Of a DNA stretch of 64,000 bases, positions 1-7,784 are shown piece after piece. How positions within the stretch are numbered: position 1 is the first letter of the stretch; every line of letters begins with the position of its first letter. This DNA is from Halalkalibacter krulwichiae. GTDB lineage: Bacteria; Bacillota; Bacilli; Bacillales; Bacillaceae_D. The notes under the pieces were generated by a model, which saw only the letters and a list, made by a program, of their open reading frames with translations, had not been told where the DNA came from and ran no database searches. The stretch spans positions 4,546,864 through 4,610,863 of the forward strand of contig NZ_CP020814.1 of assembly GCF_002109385.1 (NCBI RefSeq), given 5' to 3'. Both the position numbers and the translations under genes were made by a program.

Positions 1-811
1 AAAAATCCTCAATTCTTTCAACTACTAATGGACTATTTCCGAGCAAGGTCGAGTCTCGTTCATAGCCATGATTAATAATTACTTCATCTATTTCAAGCAA
101 AGAAACATTCCCAGTTTGCTTATTTTTCAATTCAACTTGTTTAATCTCGTCTTGATCTGGCCCAGCAATTAACTTCGTGATTTCTGTTTGCAGCAAGCAG
201 GAAGCAGAACTATTATGAAGCTGTGTAACTTGTGCTTCATGTCCCTTTAGTTGCTCATTACGATATGTTAAGTAGACCTTCTTAGCAACAGGTTCTAATT
301 CATTGGCCCAATCAATTGCTGAGTTTCCTCCTCCTGAGATCATGACGGTTTTATTTTTAAAACGCTTTAGCGATTTGACCGTATAATGTAAGTTTGACAC
401 TTCAAATCGTTCCGCTCCTTCTATCGGCAGCTTTTGTGGATTTAAAATACCACCTCCAACAGCAACAATCACCGTTTTTGATAAATGCTCTTGACCACTA
501 GCTCCCTTCAGCAAAAAGCTTCCCTCTTTATTCTGACCTATGAACTCTACTTTTTCATTTAACACCACTGTTGGATTAAACGTTAACCCTTGTTCTACTA
601 GTTGGTCAATTAATTTTGCTCCGGGAACCGGTGTTAAGCCACCAACATCCCAAATCATCTTCTCTGGATACACATGAATCTTTCCACCTAATTGCGGTTG
701 AAACTCAATAATCTTTGTTTTCATTCCACGTAGCCCACTATAAAAAGCCGAATATAGACCGGCTGGGCCTCCTCCAATAATTGTTACATCAAATTGTTCT
801 AGGTGTTTCAG
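1..811 (-). CDS. Ferredoxin--NADP+ reductase, YcgT/YumC type (partial, C-terminus beyond window)
   Basis: Flavoprotein that moves electrons between NADPH and ferredoxin/flavodoxin in the cytosol. The translated start reads LEQFDVTIIGGGPAGLYSAF, a Rossmann FAD motif (GGGPAG). A second nucleotide-binding motif, MISGGGNSAIDWANELEP, lies near residue 160. This two-Rossmann, thioredoxin-reductase-like layout without a CxxC pair is typical of Bacillus YumC/YcgT. About 270 of an expected ~330-350 residues are in the window; the C-terminus lies left of position 1. I see no ATG. The best start is a CTG at 811, nine bases after AAGGAG, so the exact start is uncertain. A Fur box sits between promoter and start, which fits a role in iron mobilisation (B. 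subtilis ycgT is, to my knowledge, iron-responsive). The gene is divergent from nothing and read away from serA. Confidence 0.85.
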   Translation of the reverse strand, partial: MKHLEQFDVTIIGGGPAGLYSAFYSGLRGMKTKIIEFQPQLGGKIHVYPEKMIWDVGGLTPVPGAKLIDQLVEQGLTFNPTVVLNEKVEFIGQNKEGSFLLKGASGQEHLSKTVIVAVGGGILNPQKLPIEGAERFEVSNLHYTVKSLKRFKNKTVMISGGGNSAIDWANELEPVAKKVYLTYRNEQLKGHEAQVTQLHNSSASCLLQTEITKLIAGPDQDEIKQVELKNKQTGNVSLLEIDEVIINHGYERDSTLLGNSPLVVERIEDF

Positions 812-844
812 CTTGATCCACTCCTTCGTAAAACCAACTGGGAT

Positions 845-892
845 TAATTATCATTCTCAATTAAATATACGATATTTCCTTCGTTGACACAA
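845..892 (-). promoter_or_regulatory. Promoter with Fur box for the ferredoxin-NADP reductase
   Basis: On the minus strand a -35 TTGTGT (887-892) and a -10 TATATT (864-869) are separated by 17 bases. Directly downstream, 845-859 reads TGAGAATGATAATTA, matching the Bacillus 7-1-7 Fur box (TGATAAT-n-ATTATCA) at 11 of 14 positions. The box lies between -10 and start, where binding would block transcription. Iron repression is inferred. Confidence 0.65.
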
Positions 893-970
893 CAATTATC
901 TATTGTTCTGTCAAAAGAATTGACCTGTCCCTCTGTGACTCCGGTGTATTTATGGAGAAGCATAGATAGA

Positions 971-1003
971 AAAAGCTGCCCTAACTTATGAGTTAGAGCA
1001 GCT
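971..1003 (-). terminator. Rho-independent terminator after serA
   Basis: Arms 974-986 and 991-1003 form a 13-bp stem (AGCTGCCCTAACT with its near-perfect complement) around a TATG loop. On the minus strand it is followed by TTTTTC. It lies 12 bases past the serA stop. Confidence 0.9.
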
Positions 1004-1014
1004 TACTTACTTTA

Positions 1015-2211
1015 TTAAATAATACGAGTTAAAACCATACCTTCAATTTGATTAATCTTCTCTGCTAATCCAGGAATCACATCGCCATTTACTTCATTTT
1101 CAATGTCAATCATCGTATAAGCATAGTCTCCACGGCTTCTGTTCACCATGTCAGCAATATTTAAATGATACTCAGAGATTTCTGATGTAATTTGTCCAAC
1201 CATATTTGGAACATTCTTATGAAATGCCGCGACACGTGTTTTACCTGTATACGGAAGGTAAGCGTTCGGGAAGTTCACTGAGTTCTTAATGTTTCCTGTT
1301 TCAAGAAATTCCTTCACTTGACGAGAAGCCATAATGGCACAATTCTCCTCTGATTCTTTCGTAGAAGCGCCAAGATGTGGAACTGGAACAGCGTTTTTCA
1401 TTTTTAAAATATTTTCATTCGGGAAGTCAGTAATATACTTACCAACTCTTCCGCTTTCAAGCGCTTCAGCCATATCCTTTTCATTCACAAGCTCACCACG
1501 TGAGAAATTCAAAATGTGAACACCAGGCTTCATAATGCTAAACGTTCCTTCATTGAACATCGCTCTTGTATCATCTGTTAGTGGTACGTGAACTGTAATA
1601 AAGTCAGAGTTAGCAAACACTTCTTCAATTGACATTGCACGCTGTACATTACGAGATAAGTTCCAAGCAGTATTGACAGAAATAAATGGGTCAAAGCCAA
1701 TAACATCCATATCTAAGCCTAGAGCATCGTTTGCTACAAGAGCACCAATCGCTCCTAGACCGATAATCCCTAACGTCTTCCCTTTTACTTCCTTACCAAC
1801 AAATTGCTTCTTCCCTGCTTCAACTAGCTTTGGGATTTGATCTCCTTGGCCATCTAACGTCTTAGTCCAAGCTATACCAGCAAACAAGTTACGAGACGAA
1901 GCCATGATTGATGTGAGAACAAGCTCTTTAACAGCATTTGCATTCGCACCTGGCGTATTAAAAACAACAATTCCTTTTTCCGTACATTTTTCAACAGGAA
2001 TATTATTTACACCTGCTCCAGCACGAGCAATTGCTCTTAAGTTGCTACCAAACTCCATTGAATGCATGTTGAAACTACGAAGAACGATGGCATCAGGATT
2101 GTCATTGTCGTTATCAATGATATATTGATCATTAAAAACGTCTAACCCACATTCAGCTATATTATTTAAGGTTTGAATCGTCTTCTTTTTGTCTACAGTT
2201 ACTGTACCCAT
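1015..2211 (-). CDS. serA: D-3-phosphoglycerate dehydrogenase
   Basis: Oxidises 3-phosphoglycerate to 3-phosphohydroxypyruvate with NAD+, the first step of serine synthesis in the cytosol. The 398-residue protein has the NAD motif GIIGLGAIG (148-156), the catalytic Arg in NFSRGELV (about 238) and the catalytic His in PHLGAST (about 279). A C-terminal ACT domain (about 325-398) normally mediates serine feedback. It is the short form, lacking the extra intervening domain of the ~525-residue B. subtilis enzyme. The start is ATG at 2211. It is monocistronic: its own promoter, a 5' leader holding a ZTP riboswitch with an attenuating terminator, and a terminator behind. Expression should therefore respond to one-carbon folate status. 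Confidence 0.95.
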   Translation of the reverse strand: MGTVTVDKKKTIQTLNNIAECGLDVFNDQYIIDNDNDNPDAIVLRSFNMHSMEFGSNLRAIARAGAGVNNIPVEKCTEKGIVVFNTPGANANAVKELVLTSIMASSRNLFAGIAWTKTLDGQGDQIPKLVEAGKKQFVGKEVKGKTLGIIGLGAIGALVANDALGLDMDVIGFDPFISVNTAWNLSRNVQRAMSIEEVFANSDFITVHVPLTDDTRAMFNEGTFSIMKPGVHILNFSRGELVNEKDMAEALESGRVGKYITDFPNENILKMKNAVPVPHLGASTKESEENCAIMASRQVKEFLETGNIKNSVNFPNAYLPYTGKTRVAAFHKNVPNMVGQITSEISEYHLNIADMVNRSRGDYAYTMIDIENEVNGDVIPGLAEKINQIEGMVLTRII

Positions 2212-2340
2212 TTACTTTCTCTCCCCTTATCTTTTATGTTTGATATTGTACTTGTTAAATTAATTAATAGTAACCAAATTTCCTACTCGTCGTCAATCAT
2301 AGAAACTCTCAAATAATATAGTCGACTATCCCCTCCTGTA

Positions 2341-2383
2341 AGCAGAAAGAGGCAAGGGAAGTTAAGAAACTCCCTTACCTCTG
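2341..2383 (-). terminator. Attenuator of the ZTP riboswitch
   Basis: Arms 2348-2363 and 2368-2382 pair over about 15 bp, with one mismatch and a bulge, around a short AAGA-type loop, followed on the minus strand by TTCTGCTT. The promoter-proximal arm begins right after the conserved CCTGGGCA end of the aptamer, so ligand-stabilised aptamer and terminator compete. It ends about 130 bases before the serA start. Confidence 0.8.
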
Positions 2384-2453
2384 CCCAGGCGAACGGCTAC
2401 GACACTATGTGCTCCCTCACGGTTATCCGCGTTCGCCAGTCACACATAGCCTT
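2382..2453 (-). ncRNA. ZTP (pfl motif) riboswitch aptamer
   Basis: On the minus strand the leader contains GTGACTGGCGAACG, then a CGG-ATAA-CCG hairpin, a GAGGGAGCACATAG strand that closes P1 with CTATGTG, and the hallmark 3' element CCGTTCGCCTGGGCA. These are the conserved blocks of the pfl/ZTP riboswitch, including GACUGGCGAAC and GCCUGGGCA. The class senses ZMP/ZTP, which rises when 10-formyl-THF is short, and is usually an ON switch. Placement before serA makes sense because serine supplies the one-carbon pool. Recognition is from memory of the consensus, not a covariance-model hit. Confidence 0.88.
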
Positions 2454-2466
2454 TAGATTAATTTAA

Positions 2467-2495
2467 ATTATAGTAAATATTCTAAAAATAATCAA
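2467..2495 (-). promoter_or_regulatory. serA promoter
   Basis: A minus-strand -35 TTGATT (2490-2495) and a perfect -10 TATAAT (2467-2472) are separated by 17 bases. The predicted transcript starts just before the riboswitch. Confidence 0.75.
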
Positions 2496-2592
2496 GTATA
2501 AATATGTTTAATTTGAACATGGCTCATTTACAAACTCTTTATTCAGCGCTGTCCCATTAAAAAAGAGTGCGCAACACACTCTCTCCTTGAAC

Positions 2593-3516
2593 CTATTCCT
2601 CCGTCTCGGCCTCAATCCTGCTCATAAACTCCTCTGCCGCACTATATCCTTGCTGTCTCAAATACCAGTTATTTGCAGCTGCTTCAATTAAACCCGGTAC
2701 ATCTCGTCCTGGTTGGAGCTGAATCTCAATTGATGGAACTTTCACACCCATATATTCGGAATAATGAGCTTCCTGCTCGAGTTCATTATTTAAGGCATCT
2801 TTCTGCCATTTCGTTAATTTAATATCAAGAGCAATTCTCGTTTCTTCTTGGTACGCTTTTTGTCCATACATCCGTACGACGTTTAATAACCCAATACTTC
2901 GAAGTGCCAAAAATTGTGCGGTATTATCATCATGTGTGCCTAACAATGTTTGAGGGCTTAGCTTTTTTAAAACGACTATATCGTCCGCCACTAGCCGGTG
3001 CCCACGGCCAATTAATGTATGTGCCATTTCACTCTTGCCAACCCCAGAGTGTCCTCGAAGTAAAATCCCAACTCCAAATACATTCATACACACACCATGT
3101 ATGGCAATTTCCGGCGCTAACTTTTTGACAAGAAATGCATCAAGCTTCGTAATAAATTCTGATGTCGTTTCCACTTTTTTTGTAACTAGTAGAGGGATTT
3201 TTTCTTCAATACAATGTTGAGTTAAATATGTTAACCCTTGATCGCCAGCTGTAACAATGAAGCAAGGCGGATGATAATGAACAATGTTTCCAATCCGAAC
3301 TTTACGTTCCTCTTTGGTTAACTTATGTAAATAATTAATTTCTTTTCTTCCTAATATTTGAACTCTTTCTGTTGGAAAGAAGTCAAAATGACCAACAAAC
3401 TCTAAACCAGGACGATGCACCCTTGGTTGTGTAATCATTTGTCCCAACTGATCTTGACCAGCTAACACCTTTAATGAGAACTTTTCTACTAAAGTTCCAA
3501 CTGTTACTTTCTTCAT
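2593..3516 (-). CDS. HPr kinase/phosphorylase paralog (HprK2-like)
   Basis: Bifunctional serine kinase/phosphorylase family that acts on Ser46 of HPr and controls catabolite repression. With the ATG at 3516 it has 307 residues, aligning to family N-termini; a GTG at 3528 is the alternative. Visible are the AIHGV histidine (about 140), Walker A GHSGVGKS (about 155-162), the following RGHRLVADD, and QPGRDVPGLIEAAANN where canonical enzymes read VRPGRNxxxxxEVAAxN. The N-terminal half is divergent from canonical HprK. The gene stands alone, not in the usual hprK-lgt arrangement, so it is probably a second copy of the type annotated as HprK2 in some alkaliphilic or halotolerant bacilli. Whether HPr, Crh or another protein is the substrate is not visible. 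Confidence 0.8.
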   Translation of the reverse strand: MKKVTVGTLVEKFSLKVLAGQDQLGQMITQPRVHRPGLEFVGHFDFFPTERVQILGRKEINYLHKLTKEERKVRIGNIVHYHPPCFIVTAGDQGLTYLTQHCIEEKIPLLVTKKVETTSEFITKLDAFLVKKLAPEIAIHGVCMNVFGVGILLRGHSGVGKSEMAHTLIGRGHRLVADDIVVLKKLSPQTLLGTHDDNTAQFLALRSIGLLNVVRMYGQKAYQEETRIALDIKLTKWQKDALNNELEQEAHYSEYMGVKVPSIEIQLQPGRDVPGLIEAAANNWYLRQQGYSAAEEFMSRIEAETEE

Positions 3517-3552
3517 CTCTAGATTCACCGTCCCAATGCCTTCTCATCTGCC

Positions 3553-3580
3553 ATTATACTTAAAATTGGTAAAATGTCTA
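3553..3580 (-). promoter_or_regulatory. Promoter of the HprK paralog
   Basis: Minus strand: -35 TAGACA (3575-3580), a 16-base spacer, and a perfect -10 TATAAT (3553-3558). The predicted 5' leader is only about 20-30 bases. Confidence 0.6.
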
Positions 3581-3719
3581 TCTCTTTCACATCGATTATT
3601 ATGCACGACTCTTATCACCGCTACCCCTTCTTCTTCCTTTGCCACGCTCGTACATGTAGCTTGCTAGGTTGGACAAGCTACATAAAGAGAAGAATTTAAA
3701 AAAGAGAGGCGGGGTTTAA

Positions 3720-3839
3720 ATGAAAAAGAACCAAACAGATCACATTGTCTCGAACGAGGCCGTACGCGGGAAGCCATTTCTTGATATCGATCGTGTTCTT
3801 ACTGAAAACCGTAACGAAAAGAAGCAATTGAAAAAGTAG
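3720..3839 (+). CDS. Small hypothetical protein, 39 residues
   Basis: An ATG at 3720 follows GAGAGGCGGGG, a plausible ribosome binding site. The product is highly charged and hydrophilic: it begins MKKNQTDHIVSNE, contains GKPFLDIDRVLTEN and ends KKQLKK. There is no signal peptide or membrane segment. It is divergent from the HprK paralog. A hairpin (TGTAGCTTG ... CAAGCTACA, 3655-3685) lies upstream. I do not recognise the family. Good start context, uninterrupted frame and lysine-rich tail argue for a real small protein; too short for certainty. Confidence 0.5.
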   Translation: MKKNQTDHIVSNEAVRGKPFLDIDRVLTENRNEKKQLKK

Positions 3840-3902
3840 GCCTATTTGAATTTACTTCAATAAATAAGCTTGTCGTTTTACTACATACAATTGCTAATCC
3901 CC

Positions 3903-3940
3903 AAAAAAAAGCATAAATTGCCTAATCGCAATTTATGCTT
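3903..3940 (-). terminator. Terminator of mqo, overlapping its stop codon
   Basis: Arms 3909-3921 and 3928-3940 form a perfect 13-bp stem (AAGCATAAATTGC), followed on the minus strand by a run of six or more Ts (3903-3908). The mqo stop codon (3933-3935) lies inside the ascending arm. Confidence 0.93.
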
Positions 3941-5465
3941 GGACTAACATTTTTTTTTCCTCTGTTAAACTGACTTGTTGATTAGTCTCTAACTCTAACG
4001 ACTCTGCCGTTGAAGCCAATACTTCTTGCAATAATGCTGGATTTTCCATTAAAGATAAGCCATAAGAAGGAATTATCTCTTTAATTTTCGGCTCCCATTC
4101 TTTGATTTGTTCAGGGAAACATCTCGTTAATACATCAAGCATTACATGGACCGCCGTAGAGGCACCTGGTGAAGCTCCTAGTAAGGCAGCAATTGAGCCA
4201 TCAGAAGCACTAATCACTTCCGTACCAAACTGAAGCGTTCCTTTTCCACCAGCTTCTGTATCTTTAATTACTTGGACACGTTGTCCAGCTATAATCAAAT
4301 CCCAATCTTCGCTCTTAGCGTTTGGGATAAATTCACGTAATTCTTCCATGCGCTTTTCTTTTGATAACATCACTTGCTCAATTAAATATTTTGTTAGCGA
4401 CATGTTTTTAGCTCCAGCTGCCAACATCGTTAATAAGTTATTTGGTTTGACCGAGGTTAACAAGTCAAACGCCGAACCGTATTTTAAGAACTTTGGCGAA
4501 AAGCCAGCAAACGGTCCAAATAGTAACGATTTTTGCTTATCAATAAAACGTGTGTCAAGATGTGGGACCGACATTGGTGGAGCTCCCACCTTCGCCTTTC
4601 CGTATACTTTAGCATGATGCTGTTCTACGATTTCAGGATTATTACAAACCATGAAGATCCCACTTACCGGGAATCCACCAATTTGTTTTCCTTCTGGAAT
4701 ACCTGATTTTTGTAGAAGATGTAGGCTTCCACCTCCACCTCCGATAAAGACGAATTTGGCCGCATGGCGTTCAACTTCACCACTGCGTGCGTTACGTACT
4801 TTTAATTCCCACATACCATCACTAGCACGCTTAATATCTTCCACAGTATGCTGGTAGTTAACTTTTACATTTTGTTGCTCTAAATGTTCAAATAACATGC
4901 GCGTTAAAGCCCCAAAGTTGACATCCGTTCCACCGTCAATTTTGGTTGCTGCTATAGGTTCATCTGTTCCCCGCTCTTGCATAATGAGCGGAATCCATTC
5001 CTTTAACGTTTCAGGGTCATCAGAAAACTCCATACTCTCGAAGAGTGGGTTATTTGATAACGCTTCAAAACGTCTTTTTAAGAAAGAAACATTCTGTTCG
5101 CCCAATACTAAACTCATATGAGGCAATGCCTTAATAAAGTCCTGTGGGTTGTTTATTAATTTCTTTTTAACAAGGTAAGACCAGAACTGCATCGATACTT
5201 GGAACTGTTCATTTATTTGGATTGCTTTTGTAATGTCTACAGATCCATCTGCTCTTTCATTTGTGTAATTAAGTTCACAAAGTGCCGCATGCCCTGTTCC
5301 TGCATTATTCCATTCATTAGAGCTTTCCTCTCCAGCATCTGTTAGTTTCTCAAATGCTGAAATCTTCCAATCTGGTACTAACTCTTTCAGAAGTACCCCC
5401 AAAGTCGCACTCATGATTCCGGCACCAATTAAGATAACGTCTGTTTGATTATGTCTGTTACTCAT
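3933..5465 (-). CDS. mqo: Malate:quinone oxidoreductase
   Basis: FAD-dependent, peripheral membrane enzyme that oxidises malate to oxaloacetate and passes electrons to quinone, serving the TCA cycle and respiratory chain. The 510-residue length is typical. The N-terminus has the dinucleotide motif [14 protein letters not shown] (10-23), followed by [19 protein letters not shown], a characteristic Mqo block, and [11 protein letters not shown] around 240. The C-terminus retains [11 protein letters not shown], another family hallmark. The start is ATG at 5465. A cre-like operator at 5503-5517 suggests carbon catabolite control. It is transcribed alone and ends in a strong terminator. Confidence 0.95.
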   Translation of the reverse strand: MSNRHNQTDVILIGAGIMSATLGVLLKELVPDWKISAFEKLTDAGEESSNEWNNAGTGHAALCELNYTNERADGSVDITKAIQINEQFQVSMQFWSYLVKKKLINNPQDFIKALPHMSLVLGEQNVSFLKRRFEALSNNPLFESMEFSDDPETLKEWIPLIMQERGTDEPIAATKIDGGTDVNFGALTRMLFEHLEQQNVKVNYQHTVEDIKRASDGMWELKVRNARSGEVERHAAKFVFIGGGGGSLHLLQKSGIPEGKQIGGFPVSGIFMVCNNPEIVEQHHAKVYGKAKVGAPPMSVPHLDTRFIDKQKSLLFGPFAGFSPKFLKYGSAFDLLTSVKPNNLLTMLAAGAKNMSLTKYLIEQVMLSKEKRMEELREFIPNAKSEDWDLIIAGQRVQVIKDTEAGGKGTLQFGTEVISASDGSIAALLGASPGASTAVHVMLDVLTRCFPEQIKEWEPKIKEIIPSYGLSLMENPALLQEVLASTAESLELETNQQVSLTEEKKMLVQA

Positions 5466-5502
5466 TTTTACCGTCCTTATATCCTAAGATTTTACAGAAA
5501 GG

Positions 5503-5517
5503 ATGTAAGCGCTCCCT
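5503..5517. promoter_or_regulatory. Catabolite-responsive element (cre) upstream of mqo
   Basis: Plus strand ATGTAAGCGCTCCCT fits the degenerate cre pattern WTGNAANCGNWNNCW at every fixed position. It lies 38-52 bases before the mqo start, within the leader or promoter. CcpA control of a TCA-cycle enzyme is plausible; the second half of the site is weakly palindromic, so this is moderate evidence. Confidence 0.55.
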
Positions 5518-5720
5518 ATAAGGTATTAAAAGCAAGGCAAGGGTGCGACCTAGTCACACATCTTTTCTGGATCAACATATAACATACTTATAGTGTATCA
5601 TTATTTTTTTAAAATTAAAATATTTATCTACTTTTATATATGAAGAAAGTTACGAATACTTTTACTTATATGTACATAATATACATATTTTACCTAATTT
5701 ATAAGGGTGCTTTGCCCATT

Positions 5721-6650
5721 TTACCAATTAGGATTTCCATGTTCATATGGCTTTAAGACCCCATATAATGTTTCTGTAACAGGTATTGAAGAGTCGTGTT
5801 TATCAGCTATACGTAACGCTGCTCCATGTAAATGTTCAACTTCTATAAATAATCCCTTTCTCATATCTTGATGCATAGAAGATGTCGCTTCTTCCTGAAA
5901 CCCTTTCAAACGATTAGCCATTACGTCTACTTCTTGATCTGATAATGTTATCCCCTCTAGTCTTGCTAGTTTACTCATTTCATAGATTACATTTTTTGCG
6001 GCCTTAAATGATGCTTGTGACTTGTTTATAAACCCTGCAGGTAGTTGCATTGCTGAAGTAATTCCTGAGAAAGCTGTGATAAATATATACTTTTTCCACA
6101 TATGTTTTAAAATAATTTCTTCCCTAATTAAGTTCATTTTCGCATGGCTATGTATCTCTTCTAACTGTTTACATATCTCTTTTTGTTCTTCATGAAGAAT
6201 TCCAAACTTAATCGTGCCGCTAGCACTCGTATGCTCTACATAACCATCTTCCGTTAATGTTGCAATAATAGAGGCAAAACCTCCAATTACCTTTACTTTC
6301 CCAACAGCTTGCTGTAGTGTCTCTACATGCTCAATACCATTTAACAATGGGAGCACAAAAGCTCCTGTTTGTCGAACAATTGTTTGAATTTGTGATATAG
6401 CTTGCTCAAGATGATATCCCTTAACAGCTAAAATAATTAAATCTATAGACTCTACCTCTTCAGGTTTTGTATAAATCGTTAAATCTTTTTCCTCAAATCT
6501 TCCTTCAGGGCTGTTTATTTTAAGACCCCTCTCTTTTAATTGACCCGCCCGCTTTTCTCTCACAAAAAATGAAACGTTTTGACCTGATTCTAACAATCTT
6601 CCACCAAAGTACGCACCGAGCGCTCCTGCTCCGTGTACCAAAATATTCAT
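5721..6650 (-). CDS. 2-dehydropantoate 2-reductase family protein
   Basis: NADPH-dependent ketopantoate reductase family (ApbA/PanE), which makes pantoate for coenzyme A. The 309-residue protein starts NILVHGAGALGAYFGGRL, the NADP Rossmann motif, and has the LPLLNGIEH block of the family near residue 100. ILKHMWKKYIFITAFSGIT holds the catalytic-lysine region near residue 185. Bacilli often carry several paralogs, so pantothenate synthesis is not assured; it could reduce another 2-keto acid. A LysR regulator lies 118 bases upstream on the same strand, which hints at regulated catabolic use. Start ATG at 6650. Confidence 0.8.
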   Translation of the reverse strand: MNILVHGAGALGAYFGGRLLESGQNVSFFVREKRAGQLKERGLKINSPEGRFEEKDLTIYTKPEEVESIDLIILAVKGYHLEQAISQIQTIVRQTGAFVLPLLNGIEHVETLQQAVGKVKVIGGFASIIATLTEDGYVEHTSASGTIKFGILHEEQKEICKQLEEIHSHAKMNLIREEIILKHMWKKYIFITAFSGITSAMQLPAGFINKSQASFKAAKNVIYEMSKLARLEGITLSDQEVDVMANRLKGFQEEATSSMHQDMRKGLFIEVEHLHGAALRIADKHDSSIPVTETLYGVLKPYEHGNPNW

Positions 6651-6768
6651 ATGATCACCCTCCCATATTATTGTATTAAAGTAAAAATAATCTGTTATTT
6701 TATTAACCCTACTATAAAGTATTGATGATTAACACAAAAATGCAATAGCAACTTTCACTACTGTACGG

Positions 6769-7656
6769 CTACTTTACCTGTTTCACTCGTTCAACAAATT
6801 TCTCTGCAGCACGTGATAACGGAACACTCTTTAAGTAGCATATACCAATGCTCCTTTTAGGAATTTTCTCTGCTAATGGTATCTCGTATAAATCTCCTCT
6901 TTCTAAGTAATCCTTCGAGAACTCTTTTGTGACACATGAAATCCCTAAATTTATTTTTGTAAATTCTACTACAAGGTCATAAGAACCCAGCTCAAAAACA
7001 GGTGAGACTTGAAATCCCTTCTCCTTAAAGAAGTTTTCAACAAACATTCGTGAATTCGATTTTTTTTCTAAAAAAATGAGCGGCATTCTCATTAAATACT
7101 CTAAACTAATTGGTTTTGTAGTTAGCTTCTTATATTTTTCTCCACAAACAAAAATATCTTGGACTTCCTTACACGGTATAACTTCAAGGTGTTCCTCTTG
7201 AATGGGCAAATTACATATCCCAATGTCTGCTTTTCCCGTTTTAATGAAATCACAAATTTCTGTCGTAGTGCCATTTAAAATAGTTAGTTTAATTCCTGGG
7301 TAAGCTAAATGAAATTCCTCCAAATAAGGTAATAGAAAATAGCGAGAGATCGTATCTCCTACACCAATGCGTAATTGTCCAGTTAATAAACTTTTGAATT
7401 CTAATAACTTATCTTCTGCTGCATGAATCATGCCGAGTGCTGAACTAACATGTTCGTTTAAAATATTGCCTTCAGTTGTTAATATGACTCCCTTTGAAGT
7501 GCGGTAAAAAAGTTTTATTTCTAATTCTTTCTCTAGCTTTGAGATGGCCTGACTAACAGCAGATTGGGTCATATATAGTTCTTGCGCAGCTTTTGAAAAA
7601 CTTTTATTGCGACTAACTACGTTAAAAATACGATAAACATCTAATTTCCCAACCAT
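6769..7656 (-). CDS. LysR-family transcriptional regulator
   Basis: DNA-binding activator/repressor of 295 residues. An N-terminal winged helix-turn-helix (about 5-62) includes NKSFSKAAQELYMTQSAVSQAISKLE (helix part shown by FSKAAQELYMTQSAVSQAI), the standard LysR recognition region. The rest (about 90-290) is a periplasmic-binding-like effector domain beginning GQLRIGVGDTISRYFLLP. It is read divergently from the F420-ligase-like gene at 7785, across 128 bases, and points at the panE-like gene. Either neighbour could be its target; the effector is unknown. Confidence 0.9.
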   Translation of the reverse strand: MVGKLDVYRIFNVVSRNKSFSKAAQELYMTQSAVSQAISKLEKELEIKLFYRTSKGVILTTEGNILNEHVSSALGMIHAAEDKLLEFKSLLTGQLRIGVGDTISRYFLLPYLEEFHLAYPGIKLTILNGTTTEICDFIKTGKADIGICNLPIQEEHLEVIPCKEVQDIFVCGEKYKKLTTKPISLEYLMRMPLIFLEKKSNSRMFVENFFKEKGFQVSPVFELGSYDLVVEFTKINLGISCVTKEFSKDYLERGDLYEIPLAEKIPKRSIGICYLKSVPLSRAAEKFVERVKQVK

Positions 7657-7784
7657 ATAAGTACTCCTTATATCTGATATTATTATTGTTAATTTTAATT
7701 ATATCCATTTAAAGGTTATAGTAACATAAGGTTCATCATTAGTACTTAAACAAAAAACAAACTCTTATTAGAGGAGAGATCAAA

